64,000 nucleotides of DNA from Candidatus Poribacteria bacterium. Lineage in GTDB: Bacteria; Poribacteria; WGA-4E; WGA-3G. The notes under the pieces are model-generated. The model was not told where the DNA came from. It searched no databases and saw only the letters and a list, made by a program, of their open reading frames with translations. The stretch spans positions 12,569 through 76,568 of the forward strand of contig PYIY01000211.1 in assembly GCA_003635195.1 (NCBI GenBank). Direction: 5' to 3'. The number at the start of each line of letters is the position of its first letter. The stretch's first letter is position 1. Below, piece after piece: positions 26,719 through 35,556 of this stretch. Position numbers and translations under genes: made by a program.

Positions 26719-26753
26719 TTAAAGTCCCCCTGATAAGGGGATTTAGGGGGTTA
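26719..26753. repeat. CCCCCT/AGGGGG hairpin module
   Basis: AAAGTCCCCCTGATAAGG continues into ATTTAGGGGGTT, forming a hairpin. It sits between the permease and binding-protein genes; the same module is inside the MITE-like element at 18956-19076. Confidence 0.75.
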
Positions 26754-26775
26754 AAAATATATGCGTGAAGCACGC

Positions 26776-27540
26776 CTACCGAATATTTAATGTGTTGTGC
26801 TGATGTCGCCACGGCATTGCGTAACGCTCCAACAGCGTCATCAATCCAAAGAGACCTAAACCTAAAAGTGTTAAACAGAAAATAGCGGCAAACACAAGTG
26901 AAATCTGGAGTTGCCCGTTGGCGTACAACATAAGATAGCCGAGTCCAGCCTTCGCACCCACCCATTCACCGATGACCGCGCCAATCGTAGAAATTGATAT
27001 ACCGATCTTTGCACCGGAGAAGATAAACGGGAGTGCTGATGGCATCCGTACTTTCCAGAGTATCTGCCACCGAGTCGCCCGCAAAATCCGAAATAGATTT
27101 ACCGTGTCCGGATCAGTAGACTTCAAACCGTCTAATGTGTTCAGCACGATCGCAAAAAACACAATCAATGCCGCCATGACGACTTTTGAAGCAATCCCGA
27201 AGCCGAACCAGAGTACCAACAGCGGCGCGATAGCAAACACCGGCACTGTTTGTGAACCGATGACATACGGATAGAAGGCTTTCTCCAGCATTGGAAACTC
27301 AAACATCAGCACCGCTAACGGAATACCAACACTAATAGCGAGGACAAACCCAAGGAGCATCTCTTCCAAGGTTACAAGCGTATGTTTCAGTAATTGCGCA
27401 TGTTCCACAAATAGCGTCACCACAATTTTTGACGGTGCTGGTAGAATGTAGCGCGGTATATCAAAAAGATACACGACACCTTCCCATATTCCTAATACCG
27501 CGAATAGGATCGCCACTGGCACCGCGAATTTGCTGAACAT
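26776..27540 (-). CDS. ABC transporter permease, ThiX-like
   Basis: 254 residues from the ATG at 27540, which has an AAGGAG ribosome binding site nine bases away. Six membrane segments of the binding-protein-dependent permease family; the EAA loop appears as LFRILRATRWQILWKVRMPSALPFIFSG. First gene downstream of the TPP riboswitch, so its likely partner is the NMT1-type binding protein. No ABC ATPase gene is adjacent; it must be encoded elsewhere or shared. Confidence 0.87.
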   Translation of the reverse strand: MFSKFAVPVAILFAVLGIWEGVVYLFDIPRYILPAPSKIVVTLFVEHAQLLKHTLVTLEEMLLGFVLAISVGIPLAVLMFEFPMLEKAFYPYVIGSQTVPVFAIAPLLVLWFGFGIASKVVMAALIVFFAIVLNTLDGLKSTDPDTVNLFRILRATRWQILWKVRMPSALPFIFSGAKIGISISTIGAVIGEWVGAKAGLGYLMLYANGQLQISLVFAAIFCLTLLGLGLFGLMTLLERYAMPWRHQHNTLNIR

Positions 27541-27560
27541 ACGTATCCACTCCTTAACGC

Positions 27561-27608
27561 AAAAAAGCCGCCTTCCGTTTTGGGTATATGCCAAAAGGAA
27601 GCGGCTTT
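27561..27608 (-). terminator. Riboswitch-linked intrinsic terminator
   Basis: On the minus strand AAAGCCGCTTCC and GGAAGGCGGCTTTTTTG form a long stem (with CCAAAA/TTTTGG extension) followed by T6, located about 160 bases after the TPP aptamer and 20 bases before the permease ATG. This is the likely expression platform for attenuation. Confidence 0.8.
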
Positions 27609-27619
27609 ATTAGTTATCA

Positions 27620-27768
27620 GAGGAATGGTTATCAGTTATCGGTTCGGTTTTTCTACGAAAAACCTTTCAGTGGTCAGTTAAAGAGCGGTTGAGATAATCC
27701 CAAAGCCTCTTTCCGACAACTGACAACTGATAACTCTTAAAACTGACTGCTGGCGACTGACAACTACT
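27620..27768. repeat. Degenerate heptamer repeat between aptamer and terminator
   Basis: TTATCAG/GTTATCAGTTATCGG units at the left and GACAACTGACAACTGATAACT at the right, around AGCCTCTTTC. A variant of the GTTACCA family inserted in the riboswitch leader. Confidence 0.65.
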
Positions 27769-27771
27769 CTC

Positions 27772-27858
27772 GCTATTTCCCTACGCTGGCATGACCCAGA
27801 TCAGGTTCAATGGGTGTTTTCTCAGCTCTTAAGCAGATAAGAGCACCCCACAATGTTG
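27772..27858 (-). promoter_or_regulatory. TPP riboswitch (THI box)
   Basis: Minus-strand leader contains GGGGTGC, then GCTGAGA, then ACCCATTGAACCTGATCTGG and ATGCCAGCGTAGGGAA in the standard order and spacing of the THI-box aptamer. It is followed by a terminator and the ThiX-like permease gene, so high thiamine pyrophosphate should lower expression of the uptake and thiazole genes. Confidence 0.95.
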
Positions 27859-27868
27859 TCTAAATGTT

Positions 27869-27898
27869 ATTATACCTTATTCTCAACTTTTAATGCAA
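27869..27898 (-). promoter_or_regulatory. Sigma-70-type promoter of the thi operon
   Basis: TTGCAT (27893-27898) and TATAAT (27869-27874) with an 18-base spacer on the minus strand, about 11 bases upstream of the aptamer. Confidence 0.7.
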
Positions 27899-27929
27899 GT
27901 GTTTATTTTCCCGTATATTCGACACTTCT

Positions 27930-27958
27930 TTGCATATTAGTTTCTTTTGTGCTATACT
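27930..27958 (+). promoter_or_regulatory. Sigma-70-type promoter of the ArsA-like gene
   Basis: TTGCAT (27930-27935), 17-base spacer, TATACT (27953-27958), some 43 bases before the ATG at 28001. Divergent from the thi promoter. Confidence 0.6.
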
Positions 27959-28000
27959 ATAAAAAGTCTACTATAAACTCCGACATATAGGAATTCAATA

Positions 28001-29182
28001 ATGCGAATTATCCTTTACACAGGTAAAGGTGGGGTCGGCAAAACAACCATCGCCGCCGCTACGGGCATCAAACTCTCTCAGCTCGGCTATAAGACAATCG
28101 TAATCTCGCTGGATGTCGCACATTCACTCCGTGACGCTTTTGATAACCATGAAAAACTCGTCCACCAGCGTAAAGAAAAACAAATTCAAATCACGGAAAA
28201 CCTCTGGATACAAGAAATTAACGTTCAAGAAGCAATTATCGAATACTGGGATGACGTTTACAATTATATACGTTCATTATTGAACCGTTCTGGTCTCAAC
28301 AGCCTCGTGGCCGAAGAGATAGCCGTGTTTCCAGGAATGGAGGAGATTTGCGCGCTGCTCTATATCAACCAATATGTTCGCGAGAAGAGTTACGATGTAA
28401 TTATCCTCGACTGTGCACCCACCGGAGAATCGCTCCGGTTCGTTAGTATCCCGACGACATTGGAATGGTATATGAACCACATTTTCAAATTAGAGCGTAA
28501 TCTCGCAAAAATCGCCGGTCCTGTGATTGAAAGAGTCAGCTCGGTGCCAATTCCTCGGGATAACTATTTTCAGAATATCCAAGACCTTTTCGATAAACTC
28601 GAAGGGATTGACGATGTCCTGACAGACCCCAAGATCACGACAGTGCGGTTGGTGACGAACCCAGAAAAAATTGTTATCAAAGAAACACAACGCGCGTTTA
28701 TGTACTTTTGCCTTTATGGACTCTGCATTGACGCAGTAATTATTAATCGCATTTTTCCCGATGGCGTTGATGTGGCATACTTTGAAGCTTGGAAACAGGC
28801 ACAGCAGCACTATATTAAAGAGGCAATGGACTACTTCTCGGACGTGCCAATCTGGAAGGTGAACCTCTTCGCAGAAGAAATTGTGGGGGAAGAGGGGCTG
28901 CACCGATTAGCAGACGCACTTTATTCCGAGATTAATCCAGCAGACCAGTTTTCTGAGGAAAAACCGTATCAATTCCAAAAAACCGCAAATGCCTATCAAT
29001 TGTCTATGCGGCTGCCTTTTCTAAGTAAAGAGGAAATTGGATTGACAAAACACGGCGATGAATTGATTGTCACAGTCGGAAGTTTCAAGCAACACATTGC
29101 CTTACCCCGAACCCTCTCCAATAAAAAAACAACAGGCGCGAAATTAACAGGCGACCAACTGGTGATTAAATTTGAGATTTGA
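28001..29182 (+). CDS. ArsA/GET3 family ATPase
   Basis: 393 residues with the deviant Walker A GKGGVGKTT at 8-16, switch-like VISLDVAHSLRDAF, and IILDCAPTGESLRF. A C-terminal region (EEIGLTKHGDELIVTVGSFK) matches the small Hsp20-like domain often attached to bacterial ArsA homologues. Arsenite pump genes are absent here, so an arsenic role is unsupported; bacterial GET3-like proteins may instead handle membrane proteins. It is followed 39 bases later by a membrane protein gene and then hslVU. Confidence 0.88.
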   Translation: MRIILYTGKGGVGKTTIAAATGIKLSQLGYKTIVISLDVAHSLRDAFDNHEKLVHQRKEKQIQITENLWIQEINVQEAIIEYWDDVYNYIRSLLNRSGLNSLVAEEIAVFPGMEEICALLYINQYVREKSYDVIILDCAPTGESLRFVSIPTTLEWYMNHIFKLERNLAKIAGPVIERVSSVPIPRDNYFQNIQDLFDKLEGIDDVLTDPKITTVRLVTNPEKIVIKETQRAFMYFCLYGLCIDAVIINRIFPDGVDVAYFEAWKQAQQHYIKEAMDYFSDVPIWKVNLFAEEIVGEEGLHRLADALYSEINPADQFSEEKPYQFQKTANAYQLSMRLPFLSKEEIGLTKHGDELIVTVGSFKQHIALPRTLSNKKTTGAKLTGDQLVIKFEI

Positions 29183-29221
29183 GGGAAAAATTAAGGATAA
29201 ACAAGATTAACTGAGAAAGAT

Positions 29222-29944
29222 ATGGGAACCAAAACGGACAAATCGGTTTTTGCTGTAACAAGTACAACGCTTTTAACGTTCTTAATAGCAAGCCGCATTG
29301 GGACTATTTGGATTCTCTATCCAAATGTGTTGATTGCGGTCTCTTTATTTTTTTACTGTGTCCGACAAACTGATGAAGATACGTCACTGCTCTCAAGTAG
29401 CTCCATTTTTGGGTTAGCAACAGTGCTGACGTACATTCCGATGGACTGGCTTTTCTCACGGAAAGTAGGCCTCATCGTCTATCGGTCAGATTTTTTGGTG
29501 AATATAACGACACCCATTCCGATAATCTTAAACTGGGTAGTGTTTGCGACGCTCACAGCCTACTGTTATCAAAGGTTCGCAGCGATTTGCCAAACCCGTT
29601 TAGCATCGAATCCTGAAAATCCGAGCAGCGGTTCGATAGGAACCGCGATGTTAGCAGCAGGTGTCACGGGTATCGGTGCCGCCGTTGGAAGTATCGTGAT
29701 CTACGCGCTTGGTGGATTACATTTGTGGGAGTGGAATGCATTACAGGTCGACCGGATACCTCAGATTGCCTCTGTGCCAATTTTTGTACCCATCGCGTTT
29801 CTGATCACCTTTTTATTGTCTCCGTCCTTCTTTGGCATCGCCAATAGTTTTCTAAGGGAGCAACACTCGGGTGTGGCAGGAATACGGTGTGGCATCCTTA
29901 TGGGGGCACTGCAGTTTCTCAGTTTTCTTCTGTTTTACGTATAG
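29222..29944 (+). CDS. Integral membrane protein of unknown function
   Basis: 240 residues with about six hydrophobic segments (for example TLLTFLIASRIGTIWILYPNV... and AAGVTGIGAAVGSIVIYALGG), an Arg/Lys-positive loop FSRKVGLIVYRSDF, and a C-terminal helix ending FLLFYV. No family recognised. It sits between the ArsA-like gene and hslV on the same strand; whether it is a client or partner of the ATPase is only a positional guess. Confidence 0.65.
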   Translation: MGTKTDKSVFAVTSTTLLTFLIASRIGTIWILYPNVLIAVSLFFYCVRQTDEDTSLLSSSSIFGLATVLTYIPMDWLFSRKVGLIVYRSDFLVNITTPIPIILNWVVFATLTAYCYQRFAAICQTRLASNPENPSSGSIGTAMLAAGVTGIGAAVGSIVIYALGGLHLWEWNALQVDRIPQIASVPIFVPIAFLITFLLSPSFFGIANSFLREQHSGVAGIRCGILMGALQFLSFLLFYV

Positions 29945-30000
29945 AAATAGGAATGCCTATTCATATATAATCTCAATTGCCCGAGAGGAAAATCAAAAGC

Positions 30001-30555
30001 ATGCGAATTCGTTCAACAACGATTTTAGCCGTTCGGCGCGATGCCCAAGTCGCTATCGGCGGCGATGGTCAAGTCACGCTGGGTGATACAGCGATTAAAC
30101 ACGGCGCACGCAAAATTCGCAAAATCCATAACGACAAAGTGCTGATCGGGTTCGCAGGCTCCGCATCGGATGCAATCACGCTCTATGAAAATTTGGAGAA
30201 GAAACTTGAGCAGTACCGTGGAAACCTTCAGAAATCAGCAGTGGAACTCGCCCGAGAATGGCGCAGTGATAGAGTCCTTAGACAAGTAGACGCGCTAATG
30301 ATCGCTGCAGATGCTAACGACAGTTACCTCATCTCTGGAAACGGCGATGTGATTGCCCCGGATGACGATGTTCTTGCCATCGGTTCCGGTTCATCTATTG
30401 CCCTCGCAGCCGCAAAAGCCATGCTCAAGTACTCAGACTTGACTGCAAAAGAGATTGTTTCAGAGGCACTTCAACTCACAAGTGAAATTTGTATCTATAC
30501 CAACGCACGAATTGAAACTGACACAATAGAGGAGGAGTTATCAGTTAACAGTTAA
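30001..30555 (+). CDS. hslV: ATP-dependent protease subunit HslV
   Basis: 184 residues from the ATG at 30001 (MRIRSTTILAVRRD); the longer frame from 29977 lacks support. After removal of the short propeptide MRIRS the N-terminal Thr is the catalytic nucleophile. GGDGQVTLGDTAIKHGARKIR, VLIGFAGSASDA and ISGNGDVIAPDDDVLAIGSG are diagnostic of HslV. It forms double hexamers capped by HslU in the cytosol. The last residues (ELSVNS) are written by the start of a downstream heptamer repeat, so the tail is unusual. Confidence 0.95.
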   Translation: MRIRSTTILAVRRDAQVAIGGDGQVTLGDTAIKHGARKIRKIHNDKVLIGFAGSASDAITLYENLEKKLEQYRGNLQKSAVELAREWRSDRVLRQVDALMIAADANDSYLISGNGDVIAPDDDVLAIGSGSSIALAAAKAMLKYSDLTAKEIVSEALQLTSEICIYTNARIETDTIEEELSVNS

Positions 30556-30643
30556 CAGTTACAAGCGGGATCGGGTTCACCAAACACTTTTCGGTAACCC
30601 CAACGCCTCTTAACTGAAAACTAACAACTGACGACTGATAACT
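30537..30643. repeat. Heptamer inverted repeat between hslV and hslU
   Basis: GTTATCAGTTAACAGTTAACAG at the left and GAAAACTAACAACTGACGAC at the right are imperfectly complementary. It overlaps the 3' end of hslV and lies just before the hslU start. Confidence 0.7.
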
Positions 30644-30652
30644 AATGAAACT

Positions 30653-32140
30653 TTGGAGAAATCAAACACAACGCGTGAAAAGAACACTTTAGCAGAGGCA
30701 CTCACGCCGCGGCAGATTGTTGAGGAATTGGATAAATATATCATCGGGCAGTTTGAGGCAAAACGTTGTGTCGCTATTGCCCTCCGCAATCGCGCGCGGC
30801 GACAGATGTTAGGTGAAGATATACAAGACGAAGTCTCACCGAAGAACATCATCATGATAGGGTCAACCGGTGTCGGTAAAACTGAAATCGCACGCAGGCT
30901 TGCACGTCTCGTTGATGCGCCCTTCATCAAGGTAGAAGCGTCAAAATATACCGAAATTGGCTACGTCGGTCGAGATGTTGAATCTATGATTCGTGATCTC
31001 GTAGAGACAGCCATTAGCCGCGTTAAAGCCGAACAGACCGAGGCTGTTGAGGAAAAAGCACGGGAATTCACTGAAGAACGCCTCCTTGATTGTATCTTTC
31101 CTATCCCACGCTCTTTGCAGGAGCGTCCCAACTTAGAAAAGGATATGATCGATGAACCCGAAGAAGCGGATGAGGACGTGGTCCTCCAACTACCTTTCGA
31201 CCTCGGACCCGACCCGGAAACCGAAGCTGAAGAAGACCGAGAGAAAGAACGAGAACGCCATCTCAAAACCCGTGAAAAATTTAGAGAATGGCTACGCGAA
31301 GGTAGACTTGAGGATAAACCTGTTGAAATTAATGTTAAACATCAAAGCATGCCCTTTGTTGAAATCTTCTCGCCCGGCGGCATTGAAGAGATGGATATCA
31401 ATTTCAAGGATATGTTTAGTAACATCCTCCCGAACCAGACGAAGAAACGACGCGTTCCAGTCTCCGAAGCACGCACTATCTTGATGCAAGAAGAATCTGA
31501 AAAACTCATTGATATGGATGCTGTCATCAGCGAAGCCATCCAACGCGTTGAAAACTCCGGTATCGTCTTTTTGGACGAAATCGACAAGATCGCAGGTAGA
31601 GAATCTCGCCACGGACCCGATATCTCCCGAGAAGGTGTGCAACGTGATATTCTGCCCATCATTGAAGGCAGCACGGTAACATCGAAATACGGCGCGGTGC
31701 GCACACACCACATCTTGTTTATCGCCGCCGGTGCATTTCATGTTTCAAGTCCGTCTGACCTCATCCCAGAACTACAAGGTAGATTCCCAATTCGAGTGGA
31801 ACTGAAAAGCCTAAATAAGGAAGACTTTAAATCCATTCTCACGGAACCGAAAAACGCGTTAGTGAAACAGTACACAGCACTCCTCAAAACTGAAGGGGTA
31901 GAGGCGACTATCACCGATGACGCGATTGACGAAATCGCCGCGCTCGCTTTCCAAGTTAATGAATCTGTTGAGGACATCGGCGCACGCCGCTTGCACACCA
32001 TCATGGAGAGACTCTTTGAAAATCTCTTTTTTGACGCACCTGACCTCAATAAAAAAGAGATCACTATTGATGCCAACTATGTCAAATCAGAGTTGGATGA
32101 GATCGTCAAAGACCAAGATTTAAGCAGATATATCCTTTAA
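30653..32140 (+). CDS. hslU: ATP-dependent protease ATPase subunit HslU
   Basis: 495 residues. TTG at 30653 is the best start; an ATG at 30645 is out of frame. AAA+ unfoldase: PRQIVEELDKYIIGQFEAKR, Walker A GSTGVGKT at 70-77, YTEIGYVGRDVESMIRDLVE, an intermediate I-domain (about 110-250, rich in acidic residues), Walker B GIVFLDEIDKIAGRE, sensor NESVEDIGARRLHT, and the C-terminal DQDLSRYIL that inserts into HslV. Partner of hslV immediately upstream. Confidence 0.95.
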   Translation: MEKSNTTREKNTLAEALTPRQIVEELDKYIIGQFEAKRCVAIALRNRARRQMLGEDIQDEVSPKNIIMIGSTGVGKTEIARRLARLVDAPFIKVEASKYTEIGYVGRDVESMIRDLVETAISRVKAEQTEAVEEKAREFTEERLLDCIFPIPRSLQERPNLEKDMIDEPEEADEDVVLQLPFDLGPDPETEAEEDREKERERHLKTREKFREWLREGRLEDKPVEINVKHQSMPFVEIFSPGGIEEMDINFKDMFSNILPNQTKKRRVPVSEARTILMQEESEKLIDMDAVISEAIQRVENSGIVFLDEIDKIAGRESRHGPDISREGVQRDILPIIEGSTVTSKYGAVRTHHILFIAAGAFHVSSPSDLIPELQGRFPIRVELKSLNKEDFKSILTEPKNALVKQYTALLKTEGVEATITDDAIDEIAALAFQVNESVEDIGARRLHTIMERLFENLFFDAPDLNKKEITIDANYVKSELDEIVKDQDLSRYIL

Positions 32141-32254
32141 GCAGATTGTCCCTGCGATATCTCCCTCCTATGCACGTAGGGCAAATTGGTAAAGAAAATG
32201 CTACACTTTATCAGTGACCGTTTGTATAATCGGCAAACAGGAGGGAAATTCACT

Positions 32255-33412
32255 GTGCGACAGTTCCTAATTTTTACCATTCTATTTTTTTCTGTCGCGT
32301 TCCTGTTGAGCAGTCCTGCCCAAGATGGAACACAATGGCGCGTGTCAGAGGGTAGCGAAGTCCCCTCCAATACAACAGCGATAAATGCTATAGCATTCTC
32401 CACTGACGGCACACAACTCGCTATCGCGACCACGAACGGTATTACGTTGTATGACACCTATACTGGAAAAGAGTTGGCACGGTTTTCCGCGCTGCTGGAT
32501 GCTGTGACCGCGTTAGCGTTCTCACCAGATAACCGGACAATTGCAAGTGCTATCGGAAATACTACTATCCACCTCTGGAACACACGCACCGGTGAACACA
32601 GAACAGATTTCATAGGACATACCCTCCCCGTTGTAGCGTTGGCATTCTCACCAGATGGTAACAGCCTCGCCAGTGGAGGTTTCAAAGAAATTTGTATTTG
32701 GAACTTAATGACAGACTCACCCACCCTTACCTCAGTCTTTCACGGACATCGGGATATGGTCACCACATTGGCATTCTCACCAGATAGCAAAACGCTTGCC
32801 AGTACAAGTTTTTACGGCACAATCTTGTTATGGGATGTCCGAACCGGACAACGCCGACACAATCTCCCCGCACATACAGACGCAATCACAGCACTCGCCT
32901 TCTCACCTGATAATCAAACATTGGCAAGCGGCGGATACTGGAGTCGAGACGCAGAAAGCACAATTCACTTATGGAACACAGACACGGGCGAACTCTTGTC
33001 AACCATTGAAGGACATACCGAGCCGGTTTTCGCCTTAGCATTCTCATCGGATAGTGAGACACTCGCAAGCGCGGGGTGGGATAACACAATCCGTCTATGG
33101 CACCCACAAACAGGGCAATTACAGGAAACTTTTGAAGGCGATACAGCACCAGTCCTTACTTTAGCCTTTTTATTAGAGGGACACAACACCTACAGCAAGG
33201 CACTCATAAGCGCGGGGCTTGATGGCACAATCCAGTTGTGGCCGCCAGCACCTGTACCAAAATTAGCGGATGTCAACGCGGACGGTGTTGTAAACGTTTT
33301 AGATTTAACTTTTATTGCCTCACGCCTCGGACAGAAAACACCAGACCTTAATGGTGACGGCATCGTCAACATTTTAGATTTGACAATCGTCGCACAGCAT
33401 ATCGGAGAATAG
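32255..33412 (+). CDS. Secreted WD40 propeller with C-terminal dockerin-like domain
   Basis: About 385 residues from the GTG at 32255, which follows AGGAGG and gives a clean signal peptide (RQFLIFTILFFSVAFLLSS); the longer frame begins at TTG 32186. Seven WD40-type repeats (TALAFSPDNRTIAS, TIHLWNTDTGELL) are followed by a type I dockerin-like pair: DVNADGVVNVLDLTFIAS and DLNGDGIVNILDLTIVAQ, each with a DxNxDG calcium loop. In cellulosomes dockerins bind cohesins; in this lineage they cap many secreted proteins without a known cohesin. Eleven bases precede the next, related gene. Confidence 0.82.
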   Translation: MRQFLIFTILFFSVAFLLSSPAQDGTQWRVSEGSEVPSNTTAINAIAFSTDGTQLAIATTNGITLYDTYTGKELARFSALLDAVTALAFSPDNRTIASAIGNTTIHLWNTRTGEHRTDFIGHTLPVVALAFSPDGNSLASGGFKEICIWNLMTDSPTLTSVFHGHRDMVTTLAFSPDSKTLASTSFYGTILLWDVRTGQRRHNLPAHTDAITALAFSPDNQTLASGGYWSRDAESTIHLWNTDTGELLSTIEGHTEPVFALAFSSDSETLASAGWDNTIRLWHPQTGQLQETFEGDTAPVLTLAFLLEGHNTYSKALISAGLDGTIQLWPPAPVPKLADVNADGVVNVLDLTFIASRLGQKTPDLNGDGIVNILDLTIVAQHIGE

Positions 33413-33423
33413 GAGATTATGTT

Positions 33424-35556
33424 ATGAAGACTAAGCAACTATCTCTACTTATGAACACCCTTTCCACGAGCATTCGTCTTCGCCTCACTATCGAAATGAG
33501 ATTTTTGAATTTTGTGGTATTTTCAATCGCCTTCCTATTGATGTCAAACGCTTATGCACAAGACTACACCCAAATGGGTTTACCCGAAGGCGCGAAACAG
33601 CGCATAGGCAAAGGGAGACTACACCGTGGTATTGTGTATTCGCCGGACGGCACTCGGATTGCTGTCGCAAGTTCAATCGGTGTTTGGATCTACGATGCAT
33701 ACACCGGTGAAGAACTCGCGTTGTTCACCGGACACTCGGAACCCGTTTTATCAGTCGCGTTCTCGCCAGACGGAAAAATCCTCGCAAGCGGTGCAGGTAG
33801 AAAATGGAATTGGTGGCGAGAAGACAGCGAAATTCGGTTGTGGGATGCGAACACTGGAGAACACCTTACGACTCTGGCAAGGCCACCTGAAATCGCGTCA
33901 GCGTTACGAGAATTAGGGCAATTTGAAGTCTGGGAATTGGCGTTCTCACCGGACGGGAAAACGCTTGCCAGTACAAGTAGTGATGGGGCAGTACGACTCT
34001 GGGATATAGAGACCGGAGAGTATAAATCGATTCTTGAAGACGGTCCGTTTGTCCCGTCAATAGCGTTCTCGCCGGATGGAAAAACGCTTGTCGGTGGCGG
34101 TTGGGACTACACAATTCAACTCTGGGACATAGCCACAGGGCAGCACCAGACAACTCTGGAAGGACACATGGATCGCGTCCATTCTGTTGCGTTTTCACCG
34201 GATGGAAAAACACTTGTGAGTGGTGGTTGGGATAAAACCGTGCTGTTATGGGATATAGAGACGCGTTCCGTGCGTGAGGTCCTCACTGGACATACATCAA
34301 TTGTCATGTCCGTTGCGTTTTCACCGGATGGAAAAACAGTCGCAAGTGCCGGACACGATCAGAAAATTCGCTTATGGGAGGCAGATACAGGAAAACTGAA
34401 CGCCACCCTTTGGAAACATACAGATTCAGTTGATACGATCGTTTTCTCACCCGATGGCAAAACCCTCGCAAGTACAAGTTACGATGATGAGACAATTCGC
34501 TTATGGAAGGTAGATACAGGCGAACAACAGATTACTATTACAGGACATTGGCGTTTGGGACACGCGGCATTCTCGCCGGATAATAGGACTGTCGCTATTG
34601 AGCATGAACCCAATGAAATTTGGCTATGGGATATCCTTACAGATCAAAAACGTGCTACGCTTACTGGGCATACGAGAGGTATTACTGCTTTGGCATTTTC
34701 ACCGAATGGTAGCACCCTCGCAAGTGGGAGCATAGACACAACAGTACGGTTGTGGGATGTGGCTACTGGAAAGCAGCGTGTTATCCTTGGGGAACACTCA
34801 GACCGCGTTTCGACTATCGCTTTCGCGCCCGATGGTAAGACCTTGGCAAGCAGTGGTAATCAAAATACGCGGATTTATTTCTGGGATACGGAAAATGGCA
34901 CCAGACGATTAACCCTTGATGCCCACACAACGGGGACATCCCTGGCGTTTTCCCCAGATAGTCAAACGCTTGTCGCAGGAGGGAGCGATGGCAATATTCG
35001 GTTGTGGGATGTGGATACGGGTGAACTCCGGACGACCATTTATGAAGACGACGGCTCAATCCAAGATGTGACGTTTTCGCCTGATGGAAAAACAATCGCA
35101 AGTATAAACGGTCACGGGGTCTATTTGTGGGATGCAGATACCGGGCAGCACCGCACAACGCTTTGGGGACGGACGGGAAACTATGCTATGTTGGCGTTTG
35201 CGGCAGATGGCACAACGATTGCTGTACCACGCATAGGGGACGGCATTTATGTATGGGACGTTCGCGCTGAGGAACTACACACAACCTTTGAAGGCCCCGT
35301 GTTTGAAACCGTTGCCCTCACATTCTGGCCCGATAGCCATAGCCTCATCAGTGCGGATTATGCAAGCATTCTCTTGTGGGACCTCGCTCCGTTCCTTACC
35401 GAAACCCCGTGGGATGTCAACAGTGATGGGGTCGTGAATATCTTAGATTTGACGCTTGTTGCCTCACAGTTTGGGCAAAAAACACCGGATCTTAACGGTG
35501 ATGGTATTGTCAACATTTTGGATTTGACACTCGTCGCGCAGCATCTTGGGGAATAG
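33424..35556 (+). CDS. Large secreted WD40 protein with C-terminal dockerin-like domain
   Basis: 710 residues; AGGAG lies eight bases before the ATG at 33424. The hydrophobic signal segment is at about 29-45 (NFVVFSIAFLLMSNAYA), so the N-terminus is long or the ATG at 33496 is used. About 13-14 WD40 repeats, enough for two propellers, then DVNSDGVVNILDLTLVAS and DLNGDGIVNILDLTLVAQ. The opening YTQMGLPEGAKQRIGKGRL is shared with the WD40 protein at 21758. Tandem with the 32255 gene, so the two are duplicates that expanded by repeat gain. Confidence 0.82.
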   Translation: MKTKQLSLLMNTLSTSIRLRLTIEMRFLNFVVFSIAFLLMSNAYAQDYTQMGLPEGAKQRIGKGRLHRGIVYSPDGTRIAVASSIGVWIYDAYTGEELALFTGHSEPVLSVAFSPDGKILASGAGRKWNWWREDSEIRLWDANTGEHLTTLARPPEIASALRELGQFEVWELAFSPDGKTLASTSSDGAVRLWDIETGEYKSILEDGPFVPSIAFSPDGKTLVGGGWDYTIQLWDIATGQHQTTLEGHMDRVHSVAFSPDGKTLVSGGWDKTVLLWDIETRSVREVLTGHTSIVMSVAFSPDGKTVASAGHDQKIRLWEADTGKLNATLWKHTDSVDTIVFSPDGKTLASTSYDDETIRLWKVDTGEQQITITGHWRLGHAAFSPDNRTVAIEHEPNEIWLWDILTDQKRATLTGHTRGITALAFSPNGSTLASGSIDTTVRLWDVATGKQRVILGEHSDRVSTIAFAPDGKTLASSGNQNTRIYFWDTENGTRRLTLDAHTTGTSLAFSPDSQTLVAGGSDGNIRLWDVDTGELRTTIYEDDGSIQDVTFSPDGKTIASINGHGVYLWDADTGQHRTTLWGRTGNYAMLAFAADGTTIAVPRIGDGIYVWDVRAEELHTTFEGPVFETVALTFWPDSHSLISADYASILLWDLAPFLTETPWDVNSDGVVNILDLTLVASQFGQKTPDLNGDGIVNILDLTLVAQHLGE

